From: UBA7803 sp040219135
GTDB lineage: Bacteria > Pseudomonadota > Gammaproteobacteria > Pseudomonadales > Azotimanducaceae
DNA length: 64,000 nucleotides
Assembly (NCBI GenBank): GCA_040219135.1
Contig: JAVJTA010000017.1
Span: 1 to 64,000, forward strand
Direction: 5' to 3'
This document shows positions 43,703 to 52,291 of the stretch, piece after piece. Both the position numbers and the translations under genes were made by a program. The notes below the pieces were generated by a model. That model worked only from the letters and a program-made list of their open reading frames with translations, was not told the DNA's origin and searched no databases. Numbering within the stretch: position 1 is the stretch's first letter; each line of letters begins with the position of its first letter.

Positions 43703-44794
43703 TCACTCCGACGCTGGCGATGCCGCGGTGAAGCCGCGGACGCGGCGCCCGGCGATGAAGTCGTTGATCAGCGCGGCCAGCTGGGGACCAGCGTCCTCCT
43801 GCACGAAGTGGCCGGCGCCGCGGATGGTGACGCTCTGCGCGGTGGGAATCCGCTCGATGAAGGTCTGTTCGCTCCCGGCGGTTATGGGGTCGGAGTCGCT
43901 GAACGCGACCAGGAACGGTTTGTCCCAGGGTTCGAACACCTCGCGCCAGGCGCGCTCGTTTTCGCGCAGCTGGCTCGGCACCAGATACGGCATGATCTGG
44001 GCGCCGGCCTTGTAGCGCGCGTCCGGAAACGGCGCCTCGTAGGCGGCGCCGACGGCCTCGTCGCCGCCCATGAATCTCAGCAGCTCGCCGATCGGCAGCT
44101 CGTCCACGTGGTAACTGTACGCCACCCAGCGCGGAAATGTGGTTTCCGCTCGCAGGTCTTCCAGCGTGATGGGGCCCGTCCACCAGACCGCGAGCTTGAA
44201 CAGCGGATAGCCGAGGTAGCCCTGCAGCCCGCTCGCCGCCGGCAGTCCGGTATTGGAGATGACGACCCGCGCGAACCGATCGGGCTCGGCCGCGACCACG
44301 CGCAGGCCGACGAGCCCGCCCCAGTCCTGGCCGAAGAAGGTGGCGTCCTCGAGGTCGAGGCGACGGACGAGTTCGAGCATGGTGTCCATCTGCAGCTGGT
44401 AGCTGTAGTCGGCCTCGTCGGCCGGCTTGTCGGAGCGGCCGAAGCCGACCAGATCCGGAGCGATCACCCGGTGCCCGGCTGCGGTGAGGACCGGGATCAT
44501 GTTGCGGTACAGGTAGCTCCAGGTCGGTTCGCCGTGGAGCAGCAGCACGGGCGCTGCGTCGGCGGGGCCTTCGTCGAGGTAGTGCACGCGGTACTCGCCG
44601 ATCTGAGCGTAGTGGGGCTCGAACGGGAAGTCCGTCAGCTTCTCGAAGCGGGCGTCCGGCGTGCGGAAGATCCCGGGCGTCACCTCGTCCGCCGGAATTG
44701 CGCCGGGCCATGCCGACGCCCATGACAGGACGGCGGCGCCAATGATGGTCCGGGCGTGGCGTGGCAGGTTCGACAGCCGCGGTTGCGGGCTCAC
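43703..44794 (-). CDS. Exported haloalkane-dehalogenase-like alpha/beta hydrolase
   Basis: This 363-residue protein has a signal-like leader (IIGAAVLSWASAWPGA). The core follows the haloalkane dehalogenase I pattern: LHGEPTWSYLYRNMIPVLTAAGHRVIAPDLVGFGRSDKPADE (Glu/Trp halide region), the nucleophile in FFGQDWGGLVGLR (Asp in place of Ser), the acid FSDSDPITAG and the His GAGHFVQED. The YEAPFPDARYKAG cap segment also matches DhlA-type enzymes. Dehalogenases are normally cytosolic, so the leader is unusual. The start GTG at 44794 overlaps the stop of the DUF6265 gene (GTGA), giving translational coupling. It could also be an epoxide hydrolase or an esterase, but the Asp nucleophile fits HLD better. 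Confidence 0.8.
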   Translation of the reverse strand: MSPQPRLSNLPRHARTIIGAAVLSWASAWPGAIPADEVTPGIFRTPDARFEKLTDFPFEPHYAQIGEYRVHYLDEGPADAAPVLLLHGEPTWSYLYRNMIPVLTAAGHRVIAPDLVGFGRSDKPADEADYSYQLQMDTMLELVRRLDLEDATFFGQDWGGLVGLRVVAAEPDRFARVVISNTGLPAASGLQGYLGYPLFKLAVWWTGPITLEDLRAETTFPRWVAYSYHVDELPIGELLRFMGGDEAVGAAYEAPFPDARYKAGAQIMPYLVPSQLRENERAWREVFEPWDKPFLVAFSDSDPITAGSEQTFIERIPTAQSVTIRGAGHFVQEDAGPQLAALINDFIAGRRVRGFTAASPASE

Positions 44795-45369
44795 GGTGTT
44801 CCCGTTTGCGCGGATGCGGCGGTCGGCGGCCAGGGCGCCGCCCGGAGTCGTAGCTGCAGTGCTTCGCCCGCCATGGTCACTGCGTCGATGTGGAACTCGT
44901 CCGGTTTCGGTCGACTATAGGTCAGCGAACTGAAATCCACGTCGCCCGTTCCGGAAAAAGACACGCGGTTTTCGCCGATCGCCGTCAGCGCCATCACCTG
45001 GGGTTCGGGCCGGCGTGGGATGAAACCCGGAAACCATTGCCGTACCCGGAACACGAGCGTGCCGTCCGCCTGCTCGATGAGGATCAGCTCCAGCATCTCG
45101 GTGGTGCCGTTGCCGGTGATTCGAACCAGACAGGCGATGGAATCGTGCGCCGGCTGCAGCCACCGCTCCTCGAGGGTCCGCTCGCCGAACGGTCCGACCC
45201 AGGACCCGGCCATCCATGCCAGATCGGCCACACGGCCCACGACGGGGCTTTCGGCGGCTGCGGCCGCGGAACCAGAGCCTGCCACGGCCAACAGCCACAG
45301 CGCGCTCGCCAGCAGACAAGCTCCGCGTGCTCTGTTCATGGCTGGTCTTTTGATGGCGGGTCTTTTCAT
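44791..45369 (-). CDS. DUF6265 family secreted protein
   Basis: This 192-residue protein has a signal peptide (LLASALWLLAVAGSGSAAAAA). A conserved domain follows with LAWMAGSWVGPFGERTLEERWLQPAHDSIACLVRITGN and FRVRQWFPGFIPR, the pattern of DUF6265 (lipocalin-like). The ATG at 45369 opens the frame; ATG 45339 is a second choice. The gene overlaps the dehalogenase-like gene at its end (GTGA), so the two are expressed together. The domain may bind a hydrophobic ligand, but no residue proves that. It lies 20 bases after an OmpA protein gene, making a three-gene reverse-strand group. Confidence 0.8.
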   Translation of the reverse strand: MKRPAIKRPAMNRARGACLLASALWLLAVAGSGSAAAAAESPVVGRVADLAWMAGSWVGPFGERTLEERWLQPAHDSIACLVRITGNGTTEMLELILIEQADGTLVFRVRQWFPGFIPRRPEPQVMALTAIGENRVSFSGTGDVDFSSLTYSRPKPDEFHIDAVTMAGEALQLRLRAAPWPPTAASAQTGTP

Positions 45370-45389
45370 GTCTTGCGAGCGGGTCCTGC

Positions 45390-46346
45390 CTATCGGGCAA
45401 CGAGTTCGACGCGGCGATTGCGGGCGCGACCCGCTTCCGTGCTGTTCGTCGCCACGGGTGCCAGAAATCCGACGCCGTGGGCAGACAGCCGGGCATCACT
45501 CACGGCGTAGTCGGCGACCAGAGCAGCCCTGACGGCTACCGCGCGGCGCTGCGACAGGTCCATGTTGTACTCGTGCGACCCGGCGTTGTCGGTGTGGCCG
45601 ACCACAAGGATCTGCAGATCAGGATCCTCGTTCATCAGCTTCGCGATCTCGGAGAGCGCTTCCTTCGACTCGGGAAGGATCTCGGCGCTGGCGAACTTGA
45701 AGAGAATCCCGTACAGCGCCACGCGGCCGCTGGTTTCAATCTCGCGCTGCATCTCCTTTGCGTCGACCACGACCAGCTGCGAGCGCATTTCCTCGACGTC
45801 CACCAGCACCAGTCGGACATAGACGAGATCTTTCGTCGATCCGCCGACCGAGGCGTTTTTGGTGATGTACACCGATGCGTAGGTGCTGCCTGTTTCGCTC
45901 GCCCGGCGCGCAGCGAGGTAGCGCTGTCCGCTCTCGTTGCCGCCGAAGCCCGGGATGTACGGCACGACCGTCAGGTTGAAAGACCGGCCTCCGCAGTCCT
46001 GGTCAGCACAGCCGAAAAGAGTCTCGAAGCCGACCTCGGCGAGCTTGTTCTCGTAGTTGCGAACGACTTCCAGCGTCGAATGCACCTTCGGGATCTCGTA
46101 CACCGTCGTGGTTATCCGGCCCTCGAGGCGCTCACCGGTTTCGATTTCGTCCTTGCGACGTACCGGTCCGGTGATCAGGTGATACTCATCGAACTCCCGG
46201 CTCGTCTGGCTCTTGATCACGGCGCCCGGGAAGCGGGCGCCGATCGCGGCCGGATCGGTTGCTCCCGGCGCATCCTGCTGGGCATCGGCAGGCAGAGTCA
46301 GGAAAAGGAGCAGGAAGGCGAGGGCAGATGACGTTCTCGAGGACAT
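45390..46346 (-). CDS. OmpA-family protein with DUF4892-type region
   Basis: This 318-residue protein has a signal peptide (SSALAFLLLFLTLPADA). A central domain similar to DUF4892 follows (VIKSQTSREFDEYHLITGP, with YENKLAEVGFETLFGCADQDCGGRSFN, and YLAARRASETGSTYASVYI). The C-terminal OmpA peptidoglycan-binding domain contains LYGILFKFASAEILPESKEAL, HTDNAGSHEYNMDLSQRRA and RNRRVELV. The two-Cys pair GCADQDCGG may form a disulfide. It anchors to the cell wall and is likely in the periplasm. It is upstream of the DUF6265 and dehalogenase-like genes on the same strand. Confidence 0.88.
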   Translation of the reverse strand: MSSRTSSALAFLLLFLTLPADAQQDAPGATDPAAIGARFPGAVIKSQTSREFDEYHLITGPVRRKDEIETGERLEGRITTTVYEIPKVHSTLEVVRNYENKLAEVGFETLFGCADQDCGGRSFNLTVVPYIPGFGGNESGQRYLAARRASETGSTYASVYITKNASVGGSTKDLVYVRLVLVDVEEMRSQLVVVDAKEMQREIETSGRVALYGILFKFASAEILPESKEALSEIAKLMNEDPDLQILVVGHTDNAGSHEYNMDLSQRRAVAVRAALVADYAVSDARLSAHGVGFLAPVATNSTEAGRARNRRVELVAR

Positions 46347-46415
46347 GGCCGGTTCCGTGAACGGTCGTTGCCAGCATAAGTGCCACGCGGGGTTCAGGTC
46401 GAGCCCCCGCGCGCT

Positions 46416-46658
46416 CTATCCGCCCTGGATGCGCGGCATCAGAACCACCTCGGCGCCGGGGGGAATGGGTTCGCCCCAGTTGTCGCGGTAGATCTCGCCG
46501 TTCACGGCGACGGCAATGCCCGAGTCGAGGTGCGCCTGCGCGTCCGGATAGCGCTCCACCAGCTTGCGCAGCAGCTCGCGGATGCTGGCGGCCTCGATGT
46601 CGATCGAGGCCGCGTCACCCACGGCCTGACGCAGCAGGCCGGTGACGGCGACCTGCAC
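46416..46658 (-). CDS. MoaD/ThiS family sulfur-carrier-like protein
   Basis: This 80-residue protein starts at GTG 46658. It has the beta-grasp pattern of MoaD/ThiS (ASIRELLRKLVERYPDAQAHLDSG, IAVAVNGEIYRDNW, PIPPGAEVVLMPRIQGG) and the C-terminal Gly-Gly that carries the thiocarboxylate in MoaD. Its gene follows the molybdenum hydroxylase gene after 8 bases, suggesting a role in molybdopterin supply to that enzyme or in a paired sulfur transfer. No MoaE or adenylating partner is nearby. The family is clear; the partner is inferred from position. Confidence 0.85.
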   Translation of the reverse strand: MQVAVTGLLRQAVGDAASIDIEAASIRELLRKLVERYPDAQAHLDSGIAVAVNGEIYRDNWGEPIPPGAEVVLMPRIQGG

Positions 46659-46666
46659 GGCGCGCC

Positions 46667-48958
46667 TCAGCCTGCCGAAGCCTGGTCGAGTTCCGCCGCT
46701 TCGGCCCGGCGCTGCGCCTTGATGGCCTTGAGGATGCGCGGCGGCGACATGGGCACGTGGTTCAGGCGCACGCCGACGGCGGCCGACACCGCATTGCCGA
46801 TGGCGGCCAGCGGCGGCACGATCGAGGTCTCGCCGACGCCGCGGATGCCGTACGGGTGCCCCGGGTTCGGGATCTCGAGGATCTGCGTGTCGATGAACGG
46901 CAGGTCCGAGCAGACCGGAATGCGGTAGTCGAGGAAGCCCGGGTTCTGCAGCCGGCCGTCCTTGCCGTAGATGTACTCCTCGTTCAGGGCCCAGCCGATG
47001 CCCTGGGCCGCGGCGCCCTGGAACTGGCCTTCCACGTAGTCGGGGTGGATGGCCTTACCCGCATCCTGGATCACTGCGTAGCGCAGGATCTTGGTGGCTC
47101 CGGTTTCCGGATCCACCTCCACGTCGCAGATGTGGCTGGCGAAGGAGACGCCGGCGCCGTCGGCCACCCCTTCGTTGTGCCCCGCGATCGGGCCGCCCGT
47201 GTTCGGTGACTTGCGCGCGATCTCGGCGAGGGTCAGCGGCTTCAGGTTGTCGTGCTTCACGCCCACGGCCAGCGCCTGACCGTCGCGCCACTCCACTTCG
47301 TCCGCGGGGATCTCCCACATCTTCGCCGCCCGGGCTTTGAGCACGTCGATGGCGTTGCGGCAGGCGAAGATGATCGCCATCCCGGAAGAGAACGTGCCGC
47401 GGCTGCCCTCGGTGGTGTCGTTGTGGCCCAGCGCCGCGGTGTCGGCGATGGTGCACTTGACGTCCTCGTAGGGCACCCCGAGTTCCTCCGCCGCGATCAG
47501 CGACAGCGACGCCCGGGCGCCACCCACGTCCACGGTGCCCACCGAGACGTTGACCGTGCCGTCGACGCCGATGTTCACGGTGGAGCAGGTCTGGCCGCCG
47601 AAGTTGAACCAGAACCCGCAGGCCATGCCGCGCCCCTGGTTCGGGCCCAGCTTGATCTTGCGCTGGGGATGGTGCTTCACCGCTTCCAGGGTCGGACGGA
47701 TGCCGATCGGTCCGTAGGTTGGTCCGTAGGACGCCCGGGTGCCCTCCTGGGCCGCGTTCATCAGGCGGAAGTCCACCGGATCCATGCCGATGGCTTCGGC
47801 CACGACGTCGACGGTGCTCTCCACGGCGAACGCCGCCATCGGCGCCGACGGCGCCCGGTAGGCGGCCACCTTCGGCCGGTTCACGAGCACGTCGTAGGCG
47901 ATGGACTTCACGTTCGGCAGGTCGTAGCAGGCCCAGGCCGTCATGCCGCCGAGCATGCCCCAGATGCCGGGGAACGCGCCGTCCTGATAGCGCAGCACGG
48001 CGAGCGCGCCGGTGATGCGGCCGTCGCGCTTGACGCCGATCTTGACGTCGATGGAGGTCGAGCAGGTCGGGCCGGTGGCACGGAACACCTCGTCCCGGGT
48101 CAGCACCAGCTTCACCGGGCGGTTGGCCTTGCGCGACAGCGCCAGGGCCACCGGCTCCATCCACACGTGGGTCTTGCCGCCGAAGCCGCCACCGATCTCG
48201 GAGGAGGTGACCTTCAGCTTGGCGATGTCCATGCCGAGCAGCTGGGCGCACTGGTTGCGGAACGTGTAGTGGCCCTGGGTGGTCACCCAGAGCTCGCCCT
48301 GACCGTCCGGACCGACGCTGGCGAGGCAGGCGTGGGGCTCGATGTAGCCCTGATGGGTCTGTTCGGTCTTGTAGCTGCGCTCGATCACCAGGTCGGCCTC
48401 GGCGAATCCGGCGTCGACGTCGCCGTGACCGAACTCCGAGACCTGAGCCACGTTGGTCTGCTTGTTCGCATCGCCGCCCGGGGTCCGCACCCAGGGCTGG
48501 ATGATGGGCGCGTCGTCGGCCATGGCCTCATCCACGTCGGTGACGTGAGGCAGTTTCCGGTAGTCGACCTTGATCAGCTTCAGCGCCTGCTTGGCGGTCT
48601 CGGCATCGATGGCGGCCACCGCGGCCACCGCATGGCCGTCGTACAGGGCCCGGCCCCGGGCCATGCAGTTCTCGAGGATGTCGAGCATGTCGCGCCGGCC
48701 GTCGACCAGATCCGGCAGGTCGGCGCTGGTGATCACCGCCTTCACTCCGGGCAGCTTCTCGGCCCGGCTGGCGTCGATCTTCCTGATCTCGGCGTGGGCG
48801 TGGGGCGAACGCAGGATCAGGCCGACCAGCTGCCCCGGCGCCGACATGTCGGCGCCATAGCGGGCGCGGCCGGTGACCTTGTCGAGGCCGTCGGGACGGG
48901 GCACCCGGGTGCCCACCAGCTTGAAGTCCCTGGGCTGGTAGCTGCTGTCGTGTGTCAT
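46667..48958 (-). CDS. Molybdenum hydroxylase large subunit (xanthine dehydrogenase family)
   Basis: This 763-residue molybdopterin subunit belongs to the xanthine dehydrogenase/aldehyde oxidase family, close in type to hydroxybenzoyl-CoA reductase or carbon-monoxide-dehydrogenase-like enzymes. Family marks are DGLDKVTGRARYGADMSAPGQL, GGGFGGKTHVWMEPVALALSRK, AYRAPSAPMAAFAVESTVD and the catalytic Glu in GIRGVGETSIVPPLAAIGNA. It binds the molybdenum cofactor and hydroxylates or reduces an aromatic or carbonyl substrate. The ATG at 48958 has AGGAGGC upstream. It is followed by a MoaD-like gene and preceded by the [2Fe-2S] and FAD subunit genes. The substrate is not clear. Confidence 0.92.
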   Translation of the reverse strand: MTHDSSYQPRDFKLVGTRVPRPDGLDKVTGRARYGADMSAPGQLVGLILRSPHAHAEIRKIDASRAEKLPGVKAVITSADLPDLVDGRRDMLDILENCMARGRALYDGHAVAAVAAIDAETAKQALKLIKVDYRKLPHVTDVDEAMADDAPIIQPWVRTPGGDANKQTNVAQVSEFGHGDVDAGFAEADLVIERSYKTEQTHQGYIEPHACLASVGPDGQGELWVTTQGHYTFRNQCAQLLGMDIAKLKVTSSEIGGGFGGKTHVWMEPVALALSRKANRPVKLVLTRDEVFRATGPTCSTSIDVKIGVKRDGRITGALAVLRYQDGAFPGIWGMLGGMTAWACYDLPNVKSIAYDVLVNRPKVAAYRAPSAPMAAFAVESTVDVVAEAIGMDPVDFRLMNAAQEGTRASYGPTYGPIGIRPTLEAVKHHPQRKIKLGPNQGRGMACGFWFNFGGQTCSTVNIGVDGTVNVSVGTVDVGGARASLSLIAAEELGVPYEDVKCTIADTAALGHNDTTEGSRGTFSSGMAIIFACRNAIDVLKARAAKMWEIPADEVEWRDGQALAVGVKHDNLKPLTLAEIARKSPNTGGPIAGHNEGVADGAGVSFASHICDVEVDPETGATKILRYAVIQDAGKAIHPDYVEGQFQGAAAQGIGWALNEEYIYGKDGRLQNPGFLDYRIPVCSDLPFIDTQILEIPNPGHPYGIRGVGETSIVPPLAAIGNAVSAAVGVRLNHVPMSPPRILKAIKAQRRAEAAELDQASAG

Positions 48959-48994
48959 GGCGCGAGCCTCCTGAATTCTTTTTCGATCAACAAC

Positions 48995-49540
48995 TTAGGC
49001 GGCTTTCTTGCCGCTGGACTTCGTTTTCTTCGCGGGCTTTTTCTTTGCGGTCCTGGTGGCGTCGCGGGCCAGGTCTTTGGCGGCCGCCTGCACGGCGCGC
49101 ACGATCTTGTCGTAGCCGGTGCAGCGGCACAGGTTGCCCGCCAGGGCGTAGCGGATCTCTTCCACCGAGGGGTTGGGATTGCGGTCGAGCAGCACCTTGG
49201 CCGCGACCAGGAATCCCGGGGTGCAGATCCCGCACTGCAGGGCCGCATGCTCGATGAACTTGCTCTGCAGCGGATGCAGCCGCTCGCCCTCGGCCATGCC
49301 TTCGACGGTGGTGATCGCGCGCCCGTCGGCTTCGGCGCCGAGCACCAGGCAGGCGCACACCAGGCGGCCGTCCAGGGTCACGCTGCAGGCGCCGCAGTCG
49401 CCGGTGCCGCAGCCTTCCTTGGCACCGATCAGGCCCACCCGGTTGCGCAGCACGTCCAGCAGCACCTCGCCGGGTTGGCAGACGAACTCCACCGTGTCGC
49501 CGTTGATCGTCGTCGATACGTGTACACCTTTCACGGTCAT
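48995..49540 (-). CDS. Molybdenum hydroxylase [2Fe-2S] subunit with Lys-rich tail
   Basis: This 181-residue subunit has the plant-type ferredoxin cluster motif (GAKEGCGTGDCGACSVTL, residues 39-56) and the second cluster domain (CGICTPGF and CRCTGY, about 103-142). It passes electrons between the Mo subunit and the FAD subunit. After CRCTGY the normal C-terminal helix is followed by a Lys/Ala tail of about 20 residues (TAKKKPAKKTKSSGKKAA), which is not usual and resembles histone-like tails. The ATG at 49540 overlaps the stop of the FAD gene (ATGA). All three subunit genes are coupled or closely spaced. Confidence 0.92.
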   Translation of the reverse strand: MTVKGVHVSTTINGDTVEFVCQPGEVLLDVLRNRVGLIGAKEGCGTGDCGACSVTLDGRLVCACLVLGAEADGRAITTVEGMAEGERLHPLQSKFIEHAALQCGICTPGFLVAAKVLLDRNPNPSVEEIRYALAGNLCRCTGYDKIVRAVQAAAKDLARDATRTAKKKPAKKTKSSGKKAA

Positions 49541-50397
49541 TTCCCCCCTGCGCGCTGATAGGCGATTCGAGCGGCGCGCTTTGCCAGCACGCCGGCTACT
49601 TCGGTTCTGAATTCGATGGTGCCGCGCTTGTCGTCGATGGGTGCGCAGGCGGCTTCGCAGGCCCGGGCCAGCGCGGCCAGCGCGTCGTCGTCGAGCTTGC
49701 TGCCGACGATGGCCCTGGCGGCCTGCGGCACCAGCACCACGGTCGGCGCCACGGCGCCCAGCACCACGCGAGCCTTCTCGACCACGCCGCCCCGACCCAG
49801 GGTCAGGCAGACAGCGGCGGAGCAGACGGCAATGTCCATCTCGGTGCGGGGGGTGAAACGCAGGTAGGCGTCGCCGGTCCTGCCCTTGGGAAGGGGCAGG
49901 GTGATGGCTTCGATCACTTCCCCCGGCTTCAGCGTGGTCTTGCCGGGCCCGGCCGGGATGTTCTCCACCGCCACGGTGCGCCGGGCCTTTGGACCCACCA
50001 GCACCGCCTTGGCGCCCGCGGCCATCAGCGCCGGCACGGCGTCGGCGGCCGGCGAGGCGTTGCACAGGTTGCCGACCACGGTGCAGCGGCTCTGGATCTG
50101 GTCCGAGCCGATCAGGTTCGCGGCCTCGACGACGCCGGGCCACGCCTTGCGCAGCGCCGCGTGCTCGCCCATCTCGGCGCAGGACGCGGCGGCGCCGATG
50201 CGAAAGCCGCTGGCGGTCTTCTTGATCGCCTGCATGGCCGGAATACGCTTGATGTCGACGATCAGCTCCGGTTCGGCGAACCCACCCTTCATGCGCACCA
50301 GCAGGTCGGACCCGCCGGCCAGCACCAGGCCTTTGCCTCTGGCCTTGGTCAGGAGGGTGACGGCGTCGCGGGTCGACGTCGGCGCTTCGTATCTCAT
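49537..50397 (-). CDS. Molybdenum hydroxylase FAD-binding subunit
   Basis: This 286-residue FAD subunit belongs to the CoxM/HcrB type. GLVLAGGSDLLVRMKGG (residue 23 on) and RCTVVGNLCNASPAADAVPALMAAGAKA (about 105) are the two FAD-binding motifs. PRTEMDIAVCSAAV and the C-terminal helical domain complete the family pattern. It takes electrons from the iron-sulfur subunit. The gene is the first of the reverse-strand operon FAD, [2Fe-2S], Mo, MoaD-like. It is divergent from the Baeyer-Villiger-type monooxygenase gene with about 200 bases between the two starts, so one control region may serve both. Confidence 0.92.
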   Translation of the reverse strand: MRYEAPTSTRDAVTLLTKARGKGLVLAGGSDLLVRMKGGFAEPELIVDIKRIPAMQAIKKTASGFRIGAAASCAEMGEHAALRKAWPGVVEAANLIGSDQIQSRCTVVGNLCNASPAADAVPALMAAGAKAVLVGPKARRTVAVENIPAGPGKTTLKPGEVIEAITLPLPKGRTGDAYLRFTPRTEMDIAVCSAAVCLTLGRGGVVEKARVVLGAVAPTVVLVPQAARAIVGSKLDDDALAALARACEAACAPIDDKRGTIEFRTEVAGVLAKRAARIAYQRAGGK

Positions 50398-50603
50398 GGG
50401 TTCCGTCCTTCTTCCCGTGTTTGCTTTTCGTGAATGCGTCTCGTGTCTGCCTGTCGTGCTGAACGACGCGAGCCCCGAGCTGAGGCTAATCGAATCACCG
50501 GGGCCTATGCTACCGCGAGTTCATGGAGATCGCCCCGCCCCCCTTGGAAAACCCGCTCAGCCCTGTAGGCTGGGCGTGGAACGGCAGCCGGGAGGAAAGC
50601 GTC

Positions 50604-52253
50604 GTGACCGAGCAGGCAGCGCCGGCGTCCCATCGTGACGACTCCGCGGCAGCGCACGACTACGAGGTGGTCGTGGTCGGCGCCGGCGTGGCCGGCATCT
50701 ATCAGATCAAGCGTCTGGTCGACCTCGGTGTGCGCGCCACGGTGCTCGAGGCGAGCCACGGTCTCGGCGGCACCTGGTACCACAATCGCTATCCGGGCGC
50801 GCGCTTCGACTCGGAGAGCTACACCTACGGCTACTCGTTCTCGCGAGAACTGCTCGACGAGTGGGACTGGACCGAGCGGTTCTCCCCGCAGCCCGAAACC
50901 CTGCGCTACCTGAACTACGTGGCGGACAAGTTCGCCCTGCGCGAACACATGCAGTTCGATGCCGCGGTGGCGTCGATGGTCTTCGACGAGCGGACCGACG
51001 GCTGGTGCCTGACCCTCGGCGACGGCCGGACCCTGACCAGCCGGTTCGTGGTGACGGCGCTGGGCGTGCTGTCCACGCCGACTCTGCCGCATCTGCCCGG
51101 CAGGGAGACGTTCGCCGGCGCGTCGTTCCACACCTTCGACTGGCCCCGGGAGCCCGTGGAACTGGCCGGCAAGCGGGTGGCCGTGATCGGCACCGGAGCC
51201 TCCGCCATTCAGCTGATTCCGGAGGTGGCGAAGGAGGCGGCGCAGCTCACCGTGTTCCAGCGCCGTCCCAACTGGGCGGCGCCGCTCAACAACGCGCCGA
51301 TCTCGAAGCGTGAGATGGACGAGATACGCGGCCGCTACGACGAGATCTTCGAGACCTGCGCGCGCACGCCCGGCGGCTTCGAGCACGAGCCGGATCGACG
51401 CGGCTTCTACCAGGTGAGCCCCCGGGAGCGTCGCGCGCTCTGGGACCGGCTCTACGACGAACCCGGGTTCGGCATCTGGCTGCGGAATTTCGTCGAGATC
51501 TTCACCGACGAGCAGGCCAACGCCGAGTTCTCGGAGTACATCGCCGAGCGGATCCGCCAGCGCGTGAACGATCCGGCGCTGGCGGAGAAGCTGATTCCGA
51601 AGGACCACGGCTTCGGCATCCAGCGGGTGCCGCTGGAGACCGGCTACTTCGAGGCCTACAACCGCACCAACGTGGAGCTCGTCGACGTCAGCGAGACGCC
51701 GATCGTACGCGTGACGCCGGAGGGGCTTGAAACCGGCGACCGGTCCTTCGAGTTCGACATCATCGTCTACTCCACCGGGTTCGACTCGTTCACCGGCGCG
51801 TTCGACCGCATCGACATCCGCGGGACCGGCGGCCAGCGCCTGCGTGACAAGTGGGCGGACGGACCGGTGACCTACCTGGGCGTGATGGTCGGCGGCTTTC
51901 CGAACCTGCTGATGCTGGCCGGGCCGCAGACGGCGGCGACCAACTTTCCCCGCGGCGTGGAGCTGGCCGTGGACTGGGTGACGCCGCTGCTCGAGCACAT
52001 GCACCGCCACGGCTACCGGCGCTTCGAGGTGGACGAGCAGGCCGAAGCGGCCTGGGTGGAACACGTGAAGGACATGTACGAGGGTCTGCTGCTGCGCACG
52101 GCGAAGAGCTGGATCACCGGGTACAACTCCAACGTCCCGGGCCACGAGTACGGCAGAATGCGGTACAACATCTACAACGGCGGCGGACCCAAGTACGCCC
52201 AGTGGCTGTCCAGCGTGGCGGCCGGCGGCTACGAGGGCATACGCTTCTACTGA
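50604..52253 (+). CDS. Flavin-containing Baeyer-Villiger-type monooxygenase
   Basis: The protein has about 549 residues from the GTG at 50604, chosen for its AGGAAAGC site; ATG 50523 would add a leader. The FAD-binding GAGVAG (about residue 26), the GGTWYHNRYPGARFD motif, the BVMO fingerprint FAGASFHTFDWP (about 171) and the NADPH-binding GTGASA (about 196) are all present. It would insert oxygen next to a ketone to make an ester or lactone, as in cyclohexanone or steroid degradation. The C-terminal half is complete. It is divergent from the molybdenum hydroxylase operon and followed after 38 bases by an LLM oxidoreductase. Confidence 0.92.
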   Translation: MTEQAAPASHRDDSAAAHDYEVVVVGAGVAGIYQIKRLVDLGVRATVLEASHGLGGTWYHNRYPGARFDSESYTYGYSFSRELLDEWDWTERFSPQPETLRYLNYVADKFALREHMQFDAAVASMVFDERTDGWCLTLGDGRTLTSRFVVTALGVLSTPTLPHLPGRETFAGASFHTFDWPREPVELAGKRVAVIGTGASAIQLIPEVAKEAAQLTVFQRRPNWAAPLNNAPISKREMDEIRGRYDEIFETCARTPGGFEHEPDRRGFYQVSPRERRALWDRLYDEPGFGIWLRNFVEIFTDEQANAEFSEYIAERIRQRVNDPALAEKLIPKDHGFGIQRVPLETGYFEAYNRTNVELVDVSETPIVRVTPEGLETGDRSFEFDIIVYSTGFDSFTGAFDRIDIRGTGGQRLRDKWADGPVTYLGVMVGGFPNLLMLAGPQTAATNFPRGVELAVDWVTPLLEHMHRHGYRRFEVDEQAEAAWVEHVKDMYEGLLLRTAKSWITGYNSNVPGHEYGRMRYNIYNGGGPKYAQWLSSVAAGGYEGIRFY

Positions 52254-52291
52254 GGACCGGACGGTCCGGTCGGAAATCAGGAGGATGAACG

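Noticed and set aside
47252..49558. Long forward frame opposite the molybdenum hydroxylase genes
   Set aside because: Its product is His/Gly/Val-rich and unlike any protein; the reverse-strand subunits are complete and motif-rich.
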